64,000 bases of DNA from Flammeovirgaceae bacterium. GTDB taxonomy: Bacteria; Bacteroidota; Bacteroidia; Cytophagales; Cyclobacteriaceae. Below the pieces are notes generated by a model, which was given only the letters and a program-made list of their open reading frames with translations, was not told the origin of the DNA and did no database searches. The DNA is taken from positions 58,868 through 122,867 of the forward strand of contig JADJMA010000012.1 of the NCBI GenBank assembly GCA_016709845.1, given 5' to 3'. Positions 20,006 through 30,549 of the stretch are shown in pieces. The stretch's first letter is position 1. The number at the start of each line of letters is the position of its first letter. The position numbers were made by a program, and so were the translations under genes.

Positions 20006-21877
20006 ATGCACAGGAACAATAACTATTATATAAAATTTAAAATCTTTATTATAATAATACAAGCAGTCTTTATATGTGGACTACTTACAAACACTTCCTT
20101 TGCTCAGGATTTACAAGAAATACAAATTGCGAATGAATACTTGTTAAAAAGCCAAAAAGATAAAGCCCTTTCGTTGTACGAGCAGCTCGCAAAAAAAAAT
20201 GAAAACATTCAGTTAATACACGGCAACTATTTCAACCTGCTGATAGATGTTGGCAATTTTAGCCAGGCCGAGGCCTATGTTGAACGATTAATTAGACGTG
20301 ACGATAAGCTTTCCTACCGATTGGATATGGGTGTAGTTTATGTTCGTTCGGGCGATGTAACCAAAGCCGATAAGTATTTTAAAGGGTTAATGAAATCACT
20401 GGGCGATGATACGTACAAGCTCAAAACAGTGTCTGATTATCTGGCAGCCCGCAATCTTATTGAATATTCGATTTTGGCTTTACAACAAGCCCGCAGTGCC
20501 AGTGGAAACTCAACGATGTACACACTGGAGCTGGCAAATTTGTATCGTATTTCTGGTAAGCGCGACCAAATGGTTGAGGAATACTTGAATTATGTAACCC
20601 TTACTCCTTCCAATATTTCGTACATAAAAAATCTGATGCAGATTTTACTTACCAAACCCGAAGAGTTGGAAAGTTTAGAAAAATTGCTGTATGATCGAGT
20701 TCAAAAAAATCAGAATAGTGAAGTATATCTGGATCTTTTGATTTGGGTAAATCTGCAACAGAAAAATTTCTATGGTGCTTTTATTCAGGCGCGGGCGTAT
20801 GATAAACGTTTCAAAAAAGAACAATCTAAAACCCTTGAGATTGCCCAGATTGCATTGAACAATAATGATTTTGACAATGCCGATCGTAGTTATTCATTCG
20901 TGATAAAGGAATATCCAAATACGATAAATGAACTTCCGGCCCGATTAGGTTTAATACAATCGCGGGAAGCAAAAGTGAAACGCTCTTACCCCGTTAACCG
21001 CGATTCGGTTAAATACCTGATTACAGAATACGGAAAGTTTAGGAGCAGTTACCCGGATCACCCAAACGCCTATGAAGCCGTTCTTAGTCAATCGCTCTTG
21101 TATGCCTATTACCTCGATCAAAAAGATTCTGCAGTCAATAACTTAAATCGATTGATTGCCAATAATAAAGTAACGCCTACGCTGAAGGCGAAAGCCAAAA
21201 TCGAGTTGGGCGATATTTACTTATTGAAAGAGGAGCCCTGGGAAGCCACGTTGCTCTATTCGCAAGTAGAAAAAACACAACGCGAAACACCTTTGGGCTA
21301 CGAAGCAAAATTGAAAAATGCTAAACTATCTTATTTCAAAGGCGATTTTTTATTGGCACAAGAGCATTTGGACATTTTGAAGCAAGCGACATCGCGCGAG
21401 ATAGCCAACGATGCCATGGAGTTAAGTATGCGCATAAAAGAAAACACAACTTTTGATACGACCGGGGCAGCGCTGAAAGAGTATGCTGCCATTGAATTAT
21501 TACTGGCTCAAAATAAAATCGATTCAGCACAGACTCGGCTCAACGAATTTCAAAATTCTGATTTGATTACAGAAAGTATTAAGGATGATGTTTATTGGCT
21601 AGACGCAAATCTATATTTGAAGCAGGGAGAGTTTGATAAGGCAATTGCCTTGCTGGAAAAGATTGTTACTGAGTTTGGAGATGATATTCTTTCTGATGAT
21701 GCTTACTTTTTGGAAGGCGAAATTTTTGAGAAGCATTTAAAGAATAAAGATAAGGCGATGGAGATCTATCGTGAGTTTCTGAATAAATATCCAGGCAGCG
21801 TGTATGCAGCCGAAGCACGAAAGCGCTACCGCATGTTGCGTGGAGATTTTACCGAAGAGGCAACGCCCAAACTTTAA
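20006..21877 (+). CDS. Tetratricopeptide repeat protein, secreted
   Basis: 623 residues. A signal peptide of about 33 residues ends in TSFAQ. The rest is almost wholly helical with TPR-like pairs through the whole length. The clearest are near the C-terminus (LYLKQGEFDKAIALLEKIV and AYFLEGEIFEKHLKNKDKAM, then EFLNKYPGSVYAAEARKRYR), which resemble TPR proteins of cell-envelope assembly. It probably acts as a periplasmic scaffold. It is 11 bases upstream of the phosphodiesterase gene. No partner can be named. Confidence 0.8.
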   Translation: MHRNNNYYIKFKIFIIIIQAVFICGLLTNTSFAQDLQEIQIANEYLLKSQKDKALSLYEQLAKKNENIQLIHGNYFNLLIDVGNFSQAEAYVERLIRRDDKLSYRLDMGVVYVRSGDVTKADKYFKGLMKSLGDDTYKLKTVSDYLAARNLIEYSILALQQARSASGNSTMYTLELANLYRISGKRDQMVEEYLNYVTLTPSNISYIKNLMQILLTKPEELESLEKLLYDRVQKNQNSEVYLDLLIWVNLQQKNFYGAFIQARAYDKRFKKEQSKTLEIAQIALNNNDFDNADRSYSFVIKEYPNTINELPARLGLIQSREAKVKRSYPVNRDSVKYLITEYGKFRSSYPDHPNAYEAVLSQSLLYAYYLDQKDSAVNNLNRLIANNKVTPTLKAKAKIELGDIYLLKEEPWEATLLYSQVEKTQRETPLGYEAKLKNAKLSYFKGDFLLAQEHLDILKQATSREIANDAMELSMRIKENTTFDTTGAALKEYAAIELLLAQNKIDSAQTRLNEFQNSDLITESIKDDVYWLDANLYLKQGEFDKAIALLEKIVTEFGDDILSDDAYFLEGEIFEKHLKNKDKAMEIYREFLNKYPGSVYAAEARKRYRMLRGDFTEEATPKL

Positions 21878-21887
21878 TTTTTACTTT

Positions 21888-22699
21888 GTGAAAACGATTA
21901 TTACGGTACTAATTATTTTCCTTTACTGGGATTCTCACAATCTCCGGTTAAAATAGCGGGCCATCGCAGTGGTTACTATTTTGATTTTCCCGAAAGCTCG
22001 CTCCCGTTAATGGAATTTATTGAAAGTCAATTTGGTCGCGATACGCTAATGGCAGAAGTTGATTTGCGAATGAGCAAAAGCGGAACCATTTACATGATGC
22101 ATGATGAAACCGTTGACCGCACCACCACAGGCAAAGGCAAAGTGGCAGACTTAACAGATAGCGAACTGAACAGCCTGTTCTTAAAAAAGGAGAAGGGAGA
22201 AATAACCAATCAGCACATCCCAACTTTACAGGATTTATTAAAGTTTGCAGAACATAGAAAGATCAATCTGATGCTCGACATCAAAACACCTATCCACGCG
22301 GAGGTATATGCGCTGCTGAAGCAATACAATATGGAAAACCGATCGCTGACACTCACTTTCAACATGGAATTAACTCAAAAGGTAGCGGCCTTATCCAACA
22401 GGGTTGCACTTTCGGCATTGATTGTTACTGAAGAAGACTGGCAACAATTTAGCAAGGTATCATTACCTCAACCAAAAAAGGTAGCGTACATAAACTCAAA
22501 TACTCCAACGGGCGTAATCGATCAGCTTAAAAAAAACCGTATTAAGGTAATGGCCGATGTGAGTGAAGAACAAAACAATATGGGTAAACCACTTGATGCA
22601 GAAGGCTATCGCACCAAAGTGCTTCACCAAAAACTTGATATTCTTATTACCGATTTTCCGATTGAAGCCCGCGGGGCTTTCTCAGGAAAAAATAGATAG
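21888..22699 (+). CDS. Glycerophosphodiester phosphodiesterase family protein (one frameshift)
   Basis: GDPD-type TIM-barrel hydrolase of about 270 residues that should cleave glycerophosphodiesters to glycerol-3-phosphate and alcohol. Catalytic elements are GHRSGYYFDFPESS (His-Arg and Glu), AEVDLRMSKSG (Glu and Asp) and YMMHDETVDRTT (His-Asp). The usual HRG...PEN is altered to HRS...PES, so substrate use may differ. The probable GTG start at 21888 opens a signal-like helix (VKTIITVLII). A T is missing near 21923; restoring it gives FLLLGFSQSPVKIAGHR, so the enzyme is likely exported. Confidence 0.8.
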
Positions 22700-22710
22700 A
22701 AGTTAATCTT

Positions 22711-23322
22711 ATGTTTGCCACGGTAAAGCGTATCAGAAAAGATGTAGCAATTATATTCTTAGTTGCCACAATGCCAATTTACAGCTTTTGTCAATCAAAC
22801 TTTCCGGTTAAGGTTGCGATAAGCAATGAAGCAACAGCCATACCGTATACAAGATTTGTTACCACACCTTTTCATCCAACGCTGCAGGTGGGGACCGAAT
22901 ATTTTTACAGCAAAGGTGCGCATCATGACTTTTACCAGACGGCTAACGTAGGATACATTTTTCACCATTACCTGTATCAAGGAATTTATTTAAATACAGG
23001 GTTAGGATACGATTATATCTTTCCTTTTGGTTTAAAGCTGAAATCAAACTTTGAATTAGGGTACTTGCATACATTTAGCACACAAGATGAATATCAGCTA
23101 AAAAAAGGTGACTATGTGCAAGGCACCGATTGGGGAAATGCACGATTAATGCCTGTACTTTCTATTGGATTAGGCTACGTAATCAAGAACAAAAACATCT
23201 GCTCATCAGAAATATTTATGCTGTATAAATCCTGGGTTGAATATCCATACTCCCCTGGGTTTATTCCTGCAATGACGCATACAAATTTAGAAATAGGGTA
23301 TAAGCACTACGTAAATTGGTAG
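22711..23322 (+). CDS. Hypothetical secreted protein, probably an outer-membrane beta-barrel
   Basis: 203 residues with a signal peptide ending around IYSFCQ. Alternating Tyr/Phe/Gly strands (YFYSKGAHHDFYQTANVGYI, then IYLNTGLGYDYIF) are typical of a small beta-barrel, with His/Tyr-rich loops. I do not recognise the family. The serine hydrolase gene begins one base after its stop, so the two are surely co-transcribed. Confidence 0.65.
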   Translation: MFATVKRIRKDVAIIFLVATMPIYSFCQSNFPVKVAISNEATAIPYTRFVTTPFHPTLQVGTEYFYSKGAHHDFYQTANVGYIFHHYLYQGIYLNTGLGYDYIFPFGLKLKSNFELGYLHTFSTQDEYQLKKGDYVQGTDWGNARLMPVLSIGLGYVIKNKNICSSEIFMLYKSWVEYPYSPGFIPAMTHTNLEIGYKHYVNW

Positions 23323-23323
23323 C

Positions 23324-24511
23324 ATGAGAAATATTTTTCCCTATTTAATTTCACTGATCATTATAATTGTTTTATCGTGTACTGAGGATAACCACTACAC
23401 CCCTTCTTTTTATAATTGTTCTTTATCCTTTCAAGATAGTAGTTTAGTTAATCCATCAAATTCAAAGTATCAACATCTTTTGGATGAAATAAAAGCTTCT
23501 GGCGTACCAGGCATCCTGATGTCCGTACAAAATAAGACAGATGGAATGTGGTTAGGCACATCAGGTAAAGCCGATTTAAAAATGAATATCGATTTAAATG
23601 TGTGTAATCGTACCCGTGTAGGCAGTACAGTTAAAGCATTTACAGCAACAACCATATTCTTATTGAAAGAGAAAGGCAAATTAAACCTCGATGATAAAAT
23701 TACGAAGTATCTGTCTGCTGCAGACATTAAGGATATTGAAAATGCAGACAAGGCGACTATCCGACAATTGCTCCATCATTCCAGCGGTATCTATAACTAT
23801 ATTCAGAACTTAAAATTTCAAACAAGTTCATTGAATGACTTAATTAAAGTATGGACACCTGATGAACTGCTTGACTATGCACGTGGAAAGAAAGCTTATT
23901 TTTCTCCTGGTGAAGATGTTCTGTACTCTAATACCAACTATGTTCTTTTAGGAATGATTATCTCTAACATTGAAGGCAAACCATTCTATGAGGTATTCAA
24001 AGAAAAGATATTTGAACCCTTGGGCCTGAGCTCAACTCAATTTGCAGCGAAAGATCCTATTCCCGATGGAATAATCAGAGGCTATGTAGATTTCTACAGC
24101 AACCTAAACGTTATTAACGCTACTTATTATAGCGGATGGGATTATTATACAGCCGATGGAGGTTTAATTTCCAATGCCTATGATTTAAATATTTTTATGA
24201 CCGCATTGGTAAACGGAGAAATAATTTCTCAAGCTTCGTTAGCTGAAATGATGACGTGGCAGAAATCCAAAAATGAAGACCCTGAATTTTTTCCGATTTC
24301 TTATGGTTTGGGAATATTCAAAATGGAGACCGAATGGGGCGATGCTTATTTTCATAGTGGCGATGCTATAGGATATTATGCCTGTATGGCATACTTCCCA
24401 GAGAGTGAAACAACAATTTGCTGGGCTGTAAATGGAAACTATGGAAAAATTGATGAGTTTACCTCTACAAAATCCGCAATGGAAAAAATCTTTGGAACAG
24501 TGTTTAATTAA
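23324..24511 (+). CDS. Serine hydrolase of the class C beta-lactamase / penicillin-binding family, lipoprotein
   Basis: 395 residues. The lipoprotein signal ends in IVLSC. The catalytic SxxK motif is STVK (in VGSTVKAFTAT), the YxN motif is YSNTNYVLLG, and HSGDAIGYYA occupies the third (KTG-like) position. Family members include D,D-peptidases, esterases and D-aminopeptidases, so the substrate is not defined by these motifs. It is followed by the cupin gene after 31 bases. Confidence 0.85.
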   Translation: MRNIFPYLISLIIIIVLSCTEDNHYTPSFYNCSLSFQDSSLVNPSNSKYQHLLDEIKASGVPGILMSVQNKTDGMWLGTSGKADLKMNIDLNVCNRTRVGSTVKAFTATTIFLLKEKGKLNLDDKITKYLSAADIKDIENADKATIRQLLHHSSGIYNYIQNLKFQTSSLNDLIKVWTPDELLDYARGKKAYFSPGEDVLYSNTNYVLLGMIISNIEGKPFYEVFKEKIFEPLGLSSTQFAAKDPIPDGIIRGYVDFYSNLNVINATYYSGWDYYTADGGLISNAYDLNIFMTALVNGEIISQASLAEMMTWQKSKNEDPEFFPISYGLGIFKMETEWGDAYFHSGDAIGYYACMAYFPESETTICWAVNGNYGKIDEFTSTKSAMEKIFGTVFN

Positions 24512-24542
24512 GTGCCGCAATCCAACAATTAAATATTACAAC

Positions 24543-24984
24543 ATGACTAAATCAATTTCACTTATTGCGTTTTTATGCCTGCTGATTTCATGTGCACAAA
24601 ATCCGAAAGCAGGGGAAGAGAAATCGACTGTTTCGTCAATAGACACATTACAAAACAATCCAACAGAAACAACTCAGGTAAATCTGGATGGAATAGAAGT
24701 GTCACCCAAGAATTTCAAAATTCTTTAGAAAACGAATTTGTCAGATATTGGAATACTCGTTGAAACCTGGAGAAAAAGATAATTGGCATACCCATCCACC
24801 CAAATCTGGGTATGTGGTATCAGGAGGAACACTCAAGATTTATCCGGAAAAGGGTGAGGCTTTTGTTTCTGATGAAAAAGTGGGCGATACATTTTGGTCT
24901 GGCTATGTAGGTAAACACTATGATGAGAATATTGGCAACACAACCGTTATAATAGTCTTAACCGAAATAAAGTCATTGCAATAA
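24543..24984 (+). CDS. Cupin-domain lipoprotein (two frameshifts)
   Basis: About 147 residues with lipoprotein signal LCLLISC. The C-terminal cupin barrel shows HTHPP in DNWHTHPPKSGYV and a downstream GKHYDENIGN segment that can supply the remaining metal ligand. Two one-base losses, near 24725 (CTTTAG) and near 24745, break the frame; restoring both gives FKILLENEFVRILEYSLKPG. Substrate unknown. Confidence 0.75.
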
Positions 24985-25102
24985 TTTCTTTATTGCGATT
25001 AAGATCGTTCATGTAAAAGGCGGGTCAGATAAATCAAATCCGATATGGATATGAAACTTAAATGCCAATATTTCCTTACCTTTCTTTACTTATAACCTGA
25101 CC

Positions 25103-26428
25103 ATGAAAAAACTTTTTTATCTGTTCCTGATTTTTGTTGCAACACAAACATTTGCCCAAACCAAGGCATTGGTTGGTGGTACCCTTATCGATGGCTATGG
25201 TGGCAAGCCCTTACAAAATTCTGTAATAATCATCGAAGGCGAGCGCGTAAAAGCTATTGGCACGGTTGGCGGTATTGAAATTCCTAAAGGAGCTGAAATA
25301 ATTTCTACGGAAGGGATGAGTGTAATGTCAGGCTTATGGGATATGCACGTACACCTGATGATCAATGGCCACAGCAACTATACCCATTGGGATAAAATGT
25401 ACTTAAAGCTATCGAAAGATGTGATTATGCCCTCGTCAGCACATCAGTTATTAATGGCGGGCGTTACCAGTGCGCGCGATTTGGGAGGTCCGCTCGAGCC
25501 AAGCTTGTCTGTACGTGATCGAATTAACAAAGGTGAAATTCCGGGGCCGACTATGTACATGAGTGGTCCGTTTATTCAGCACGAACCTTACCCCGGCACA
25601 GCCGAGTTTCGCTGGGGTGTGAAAGGTGAAGCAGATGCGCGCGCAAAAATAAAACAACTCGCTAAAGCCGGAGTAGATTGCATTAAGTTAATTGACCAGG
25701 ATGAAATGACAGAAGCCGAATATATGGCGGTGGTGGATGAAGCACATAAAAATAAATTGAAAGTAGTCGCGCACTCACACAGGCCTGATGAAATTCGGAG
25801 AGGCTTAAAAGCCGGGGTCGATAACTTTGAACACACCGGTCTCGCAGCCGCACCTGAATATCCAGACGATATTATAGCATCAATAAAAGAGCGCACCGCT
25901 AAAATGAATTTGGGCCCATTGTATTGGACACCCACCGTAGAGGGTTTATACAATTATGAATACGCACGCGACAATCCCGAAGCGCTTGACAACACGAGTT
26001 GGCATTTAGGTTTGCCCGATTCAATAGTTGCAGACATTAAACGTTCGCTGCAAAACCCCGGGCGCTTGCCTTACTTTGCCTTAAATCCGGTTCGCAAGCC
26101 AACGCTTGAGAAGAAAATTAACCAGTTAAAAAATGCGGGCGTTGTTTTGTTGATTGGTACGGATAGCGGCATCCCGATGAAGTTTCACAGCCAAAGCACG
26201 TGGAACGAATTGGATGTATGGGTAAATGAATTTGGATTCGACCCGATGTACACCATTCGGGCGGCTACTTACTGGCCTGCGGTTATGATGGGTGTTGAAA
26301 AAGATTTTGGCACCGTAAGCGAAGGCAAGTATGCCGACATCATTGCTGTGAAAGGTGATGTGCTGCGACACATGGATTTACTCCAAGATGTGAAGTTGGT
26401 GGTTAAGAAGGGGAAACAGTATAAGTGA
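25103..26428 (+). CDS. Exported amidohydrolase family protein
   Basis: 441 residues with a Sec signal (LIFVATQTFAQ). Metal-dependent TIM-barrel amidohydrolase: the first ligand pair is MHVHL, Lys/Asp in DCIKLIDQDEM, His in VVAHSH and FEHTG, and the catalytic Asp in LIGTDSGIP. The domain is of the imidazolonepropionase/prolidase-like type that is common in exported Bacteroidota proteins. It converges on the DUF5009 gene with a 9-base gap between stops. Confidence 0.85.
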   Translation: MKKLFYLFLIFVATQTFAQTKALVGGTLIDGYGGKPLQNSVIIIEGERVKAIGTVGGIEIPKGAEIISTEGMSVMSGLWDMHVHLMINGHSNYTHWDKMYLKLSKDVIMPSSAHQLLMAGVTSARDLGGPLEPSLSVRDRINKGEIPGPTMYMSGPFIQHEPYPGTAEFRWGVKGEADARAKIKQLAKAGVDCIKLIDQDEMTEAEYMAVVDEAHKNKLKVVAHSHRPDEIRRGLKAGVDNFEHTGLAAAPEYPDDIIASIKERTAKMNLGPLYWTPTVEGLYNYEYARDNPEALDNTSWHLGLPDSIVADIKRSLQNPGRLPYFALNPVRKPTLEKKINQLKNAGVVLLIGTDSGIPMKFHSQSTWNELDVWVNEFGFDPMYTIRAATYWPAVMMGVEKDFGTVSEGKYADIIAVKGDVLRHMDLLQDVKLVVKKGKQYK

Positions 26429-26437
26429 TTAGCACTA

Positions 26438-27543
26438 TTAAATCTTAATAAAAATCTTCCGCGTATACATCCACCAAAGCACCACACCAAAAGGCAACTA
26501 ATGTTATCGCGAATAACAAGGACGCATTAATCGGTGCGAGCCAACTTTCGAAAGCAGTTTTATAAAAATAACTCCACACGGAAATTTCACCCTCGCCATC
26601 AGCTACTTTTATTCGACTCAATGTTTTTACCAGTAGCGCGGAAGCAACAAAAACAAAAATTGCATTCATGCCATACCAGGTAAAAGGTTTTGACCACGTT
26701 TTGATTCCATGAATATCAATCAACCAATGGCAGGCCGCTAAGAACTGCATGGCGATGCGCCAGTATATAAAACATAACTGCTCGTCCACAACGATTTGTT
26801 GATAGGAAAAATAATCCCCACCCAAGACCAAGAAAAATCAGGATCGCACCAATAAAAAATAACCAGCTAACACGAACCGCGGGTTCTTTGATTTCCGAAA
26901 TCAATCTGCCGCTAAGCATCCCGATAATACCAGTTGCTATAGCAGGCACGCTACTTAGCAAACCTTCCGGATCCCATGTTTTGCTTTGTACCCAGAGGTG
27001 ACCCTCCATAAGAGAATAGTCTAACCACGCACCCAGGTTTGTTGTAGGCTCTAAATTAGCTGGCCCAACACCGGGCACAGGCACAAAAGTCATCAGTGTG
27101 TAATACGCGACTAAAAGTATTGCGGCTATGCGAATCTGCGTAAGCCAGTTTGTGGTCAGATATAAAACGGAGCAAAAGAAAAATACCAGACTGATTCGTT
27201 GAAGTACTCCGGGAATTCGAACTACGGAAAAATCAAATCTGGGGAAGAGAGATAGAAAAATGCCTAGTGAAAAGATAATAAGAGTTCTTCGGAATATTTT
27301 TAGAAATGCCCTTTGGTTTAACCCGGCACTTACTTTAGTCTGATAGGCAAAGTGGATAGACACCCCGACAATGAATAAAAAGAACGGAAAGATGAGATCG
27401 GTAGGCGTACAGCCGTTCCACGGAGCATGCTCAAGAGGTGAGTAAATATGGGCCCATGTGCCGGGATTGTTTACCAGTATCATGGCGGCTACGGTGAGCC
27501 CCCGAAATACATCTAAAGATTCAAGTCGAGAGTTTGCTTGCAC
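26438..27543 (-). CDS. DUF5009 / acyltransferase-like (HGSNAT-type) membrane protein (two or three frameshifts)
   Basis: About 365 residues and ~10 membrane helices. The N-terminus RLESLDVFRGLTVAAMILVN and DLIFPFFLFIVGVS are the signature of the heparan-alpha-glucosaminide N-acetyltransferase-like family, which moves acetyl groups across the membrane onto sugars. The frame breaks around 26790-26830 and again near 26480. Restored, it ends in a Trp/Arg-rich tail at 26438 (LWWMYTRKIFIKI). Substrate unknown. Confidence 0.75.
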
Positions 27544-27679
27544 GGTTAAAGATACAGGTTTCCCTGCCGATAGGGTGAAAAAATGATGTTTGAGATCGTT
27601 AGTTTCTTTTCGGCAATAAAAAGTTTAATTACCTTAGCCCGCTGAAATACTATATCAAACGTCTAAAAAAATTGCATAC

Positions 27680-28558
27680 ATGAAAAAACTACTCAGTATT
27701 TTATTCCTGACAACATTGGTATTTTCCTGCCAAAAGAAGGAAACCACAGAAGAAGCCAAGGTCTCGGAGTCTTTTGACCAGCAGCGAGATGCTTTTTTCG
27801 AAAATATGGAAAGCCCGGGGGAAGCTGCCGCCAAGCTACAGGCTACCGCAGCCGATTTTAACGCCAGCCTAATGAATGACCCCACGCATGCCGCGAGCTA
27901 TGCAACTCCTGCTGTTAAGGCTGCCGCAAATCTGGGGATATATTTAGCTGATCTTAACTACAGTGTTGCTTACAAGCAAAGTGCCAATACCAAAGAACTT
28001 TTTACAGCTGCCCAAGAATTAAGCAAGGCTATTGGTATTGAACAATCCGTACTTATGTTTTTATCAGAACGGTATGATAAAAATATTTCTCAAAACGATT
28101 CTGTAGAAACCGTTATTAATGAGCTATTCAGAAAATCAACAAAAGACCTGAAAGGAACAGACCGTGAAAATTTGGTAGGTATTGCTATGGCTGCTTATCA
28201 AATCGAAAACCTTCACCTGGCGTTGGGTATTATTGAAACTTATCCAAAGGACATGCTTCCCACAGACGCCCGTACACAAATTTTGATTCCTGTTTATAGA
28301 ATGGTGTTGGAACAACAGCAAAATATTGAAAACATCTATTCCTTTTTAAAGGCTGCTGCCGATGAGATGAACATGGAAGAAAGTCCTAATTATGTCTATT
28401 ACTCAACAGCTTTGGAAGAATTAATTACCATTTACAAAAGACTTGATGTAAATGATAAAATTGCCGCCAACCAGGGCCTTGACCTTATGAAGGATGCCGT
28501 TGTTCAAGAATTGGGTTCTAAGATAAACGCAATCCGTACCAAGATTGTAACTCCTTAA
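27680..28558 (+). CDS. Conserved hypothetical lipoprotein
   Basis: 292 residues. The lipoprotein signal ends in LVFSC (Cys17). The mature part is helical, rich in Ala and Glu, with no known catalytic motif. AANLGIYLADLNYSVAY and AIGIEQSVLMFLSERYDKN look like helix pairs. The single-gene transcript is bounded by the hairpin at 28582-28612. Function unknown. Confidence 0.7.
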   Translation: MKKLLSILFLTTLVFSCQKKETTEEAKVSESFDQQRDAFFENMESPGEAAAKLQATAADFNASLMNDPTHAASYATPAVKAAANLGIYLADLNYSVAYKQSANTKELFTAAQELSKAIGIEQSVLMFLSERYDKNISQNDSVETVINELFRKSTKDLKGTDRENLVGIAMAAYQIENLHLALGIIETYPKDMLPTDARTQILIPVYRMVLEQQQNIENIYSFLKAAADEMNMEESPNYVYYSTALEELITIYKRLDVNDKIAANQGLDLMKDAVVQELGSKINAIRTKIVTP

Positions 28559-28581
28559 CATTTCGAAAAACAACGATTATA

Positions 28582-28612
28582 AAAAAACGAGAATGTAATT
28601 CTCGTTTTTTTA
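28582..28612. terminator. Bidirectional rho-independent terminator
   Basis: Stem CGAGAAT / ATTCTCG with loop GTA, flanked by an A run on the left and a T run on the right. It can therefore serve both the + strand lipoprotein gene and the - strand permease gene that converge here. Confidence 0.85.
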
Positions 28613-28631
28613 TTTAAAGATTTGGTAGGGG

Positions 28632-29720
28632 CTATTTAGGAGATTCTTCTTCTACCGGCAGGGATTCAGGATTTAGCCAGCCACTAACAAGTTTATACCC
28701 AAGAGTTAACACGATCGCTCCGGTAAACAACCCGATGAAACCTGAGAAAATAAAGCCACCGATCGCTCCTAAAAAAACAATCAGCATAGGTGCGGGTGCT
28801 CCCTTACCCAACATAATGGGTTTCAAAATATTATCGATCACCCCAACAAACAACATCCAGATGGTAAGGAGGGTAGCTGTCATAGTATCAGCAGCCCCCC
28901 AGATATAAATAATTACGCCAATTGAAACTGGGAGTATACCAATTTGAACGATCGCTAAAACCAAACAGATTAAAATCCACAATCCAGCCAAAGGGATACC
29001 AGCTAAGACAAATCCAATACCCGCAAGAATAGACTGGATGACCGCAACGCCCAACACACCCTTGGCAACATTTCTTACTGTAAGCCCAGCCGAATCTGTC
29101 ATGGTTTCACCAGCCGGCCCGGCAATTTTAACCAGTAATCTTTTAACAGAATCACTTGCCGGTTTTCCAAATGCCAAAAGCACTCCGCTTACAACAATGG
29201 ATAGAGTAAATAAAACAATACCGGAAGCTGTTGTCTTAAAAAGATCAAAGAGTTTGAGGAGAACAGATTTTACTTCCTCCTGATGATTGATGACGGCCTT
29301 TGAGAGATTTTTTGATCCTTCTGACCAATAGTTATAAATCGTTGAACCGATCACAGGCCAATTTTTTACTTCTTCCGAAGGAGGCGGGATTGAAATCTCT
29401 CCGGAACGATAGGCTGTTCCCACCTCACGAAGCTCATCAAACGTTGCCATTAACAGCCAAATTGCGGGAGCAATAATTAGCGCGAGTGTTAACACTGTTA
29501 TAATAACCGCTGACCACGCATTGCGGTCGCGCAATTTCTTTGCTAATCGTTTATGAAGAGGGTAGAGCGTGATCGCCAGTACAGATCCCCATACTAATGG
29601 CGTGATAAAGGGCTCCAGAATTTTAAAACACCAAACCAGTAAGAACCCTAAGGCAAGTAATTGAATAGCATAATGAATTACCGGATTGACTGAAGGCTGA
29701 CTGGTTTTGGAGTCATTCAT
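28632..29720 (-). CDS. AI-2E family transporter (PerM-type permease)
   Basis: 362 residues with about eight membrane helices in the family pattern: two at the N-terminus (residues ~17-75), one at ~80-105, a long polar stretch (~110-165), and four or five at the C-terminus. The segment GVIDNILKPIMLG is the family's conserved motif. Members transport diverse substrates or ions, and the AI-2 name is historical. The N-terminal Met lies in MNDSKTSQPS. Confidence 0.85.
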   Translation of the reverse strand: MNDSKTSQPSVNPVIHYAIQLLALGFLLVWCFKILEPFITPLVWGSVLAITLYPLHKRLAKKLRDRNAWSAVIITVLTLALIIAPAIWLLMATFDELREVGTAYRSGEISIPPPSEEVKNWPVIGSTIYNYWSEGSKNLSKAVINHQEEVKSVLLKLFDLFKTTASGIVLFTLSIVVSGVLLAFGKPASDSVKRLLVKIAGPAGETMTDSAGLTVRNVAKGVLGVAVIQSILAGIGFVLAGIPLAGLWILICLVLAIVQIGILPVSIGVIIYIWGAADTMTATLLTIWMLFVGVIDNILKPIMLGKGAPAPMLIVFLGAIGGFIFSGFIGLFTGAIVLTLGYKLVSGWLNPESLPVEEESPK

Positions 29721-29823
29721 GGGATGAGGATTTGGTTAAACGAAAAATATTGAATTTTAGCTTATGGATAGGCTAGAAATCCTAATTTATTTATAAGGTG
29801 TGGACTGATATAAGTTGGTTCTG

Positions 29824-29831
29824 TATCTTTG
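29824..29831 (+). promoter_or_regulatory. -7 promoter element before the DUF4136 gene
   Basis: TATCTTTG matches TAnnTTTG and lies about 72 bases before the likely ATG at 29904. No clear -33 element was seen. Confidence 0.5.
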
Positions 29832-29903
29832 CCCCTTGAAGATCAGGTTTCGTGCTGAAAACTTCTATTTATATTCTAAAAAAAATTTTAACGAGAAAGA
29901 ATT

Positions 29904-30538
29904 ATGAAAAACTTCTTATGATGGCATCGTTTGCTATCCTGTTGGCGGGATGTTACCCGGCAGGTCCCGATTATATAGAGGATCTGGATGCGGTGTACAC
30001 TACTTATGACAGCAAGTATGATTTTAAGGCTGCAAAAACCTACGCCATGCCTGATCAAATTGTTGTGGATGCAGAAAAAAATGACCTCACTGGTAAATGG
30101 GAGCCTGAATTTATGCCAGCCAAGTTTGCCGATCCCATTCTCGCACATATTGCAGCCAAAATGGCTGAAAATGGATGGGAAAGGCTTGATAATGATATTG
30201 ATGGAAAACCTGACCCGGCAGCCGATGTGGTGCTTACTCCGGCAGCTATCAAGTCAACAACCTATTTTTACTCCTACTGGTACGACTGGTGGTATGGTGG
30301 TTATTGGGGCGGATGGTATGGCTGGTATTACCCCCCTTATTACACGGTGAGCAGCTACACAACCGGTTCCATGATCATGGTGATTGCGGATCCACATGTT
30401 GAGAGTCCGATCAATCAGACGCAGACATCCTGGATGTCTGTCGGAAACGGGTTATTTGTTGGCGATTATGATTTGAGCCGTGTGAATAAAGCTATTGATC
30501 AGGCTTTCGAACAATCACCCTATTTAAAAATTAAATAA
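29904..30538 (+). CDS. DUF4136 lipoprotein with a Tyr/Trp/Gly-rich stretch (frameshift near start)
   Basis: About 211 residues. The coding frame runs upstream to a GTG at 29852, but the natural start is ATG 29904: adding one A to the run ATGAAAAAC gives MKKLLMMAS with lipobox LLAGC. DUF4136 proteins are envelope lipoproteins of unknown role. The segment encoded at about 30263-30343 holds 18 aromatic residues in 27 (Tyr and Trp between Gly), an unusual low-complexity insert. The stop TAA touches the next gene's first ATG. Confidence 0.75.
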
Positions 30539-30549
30539 TGATACCCACA

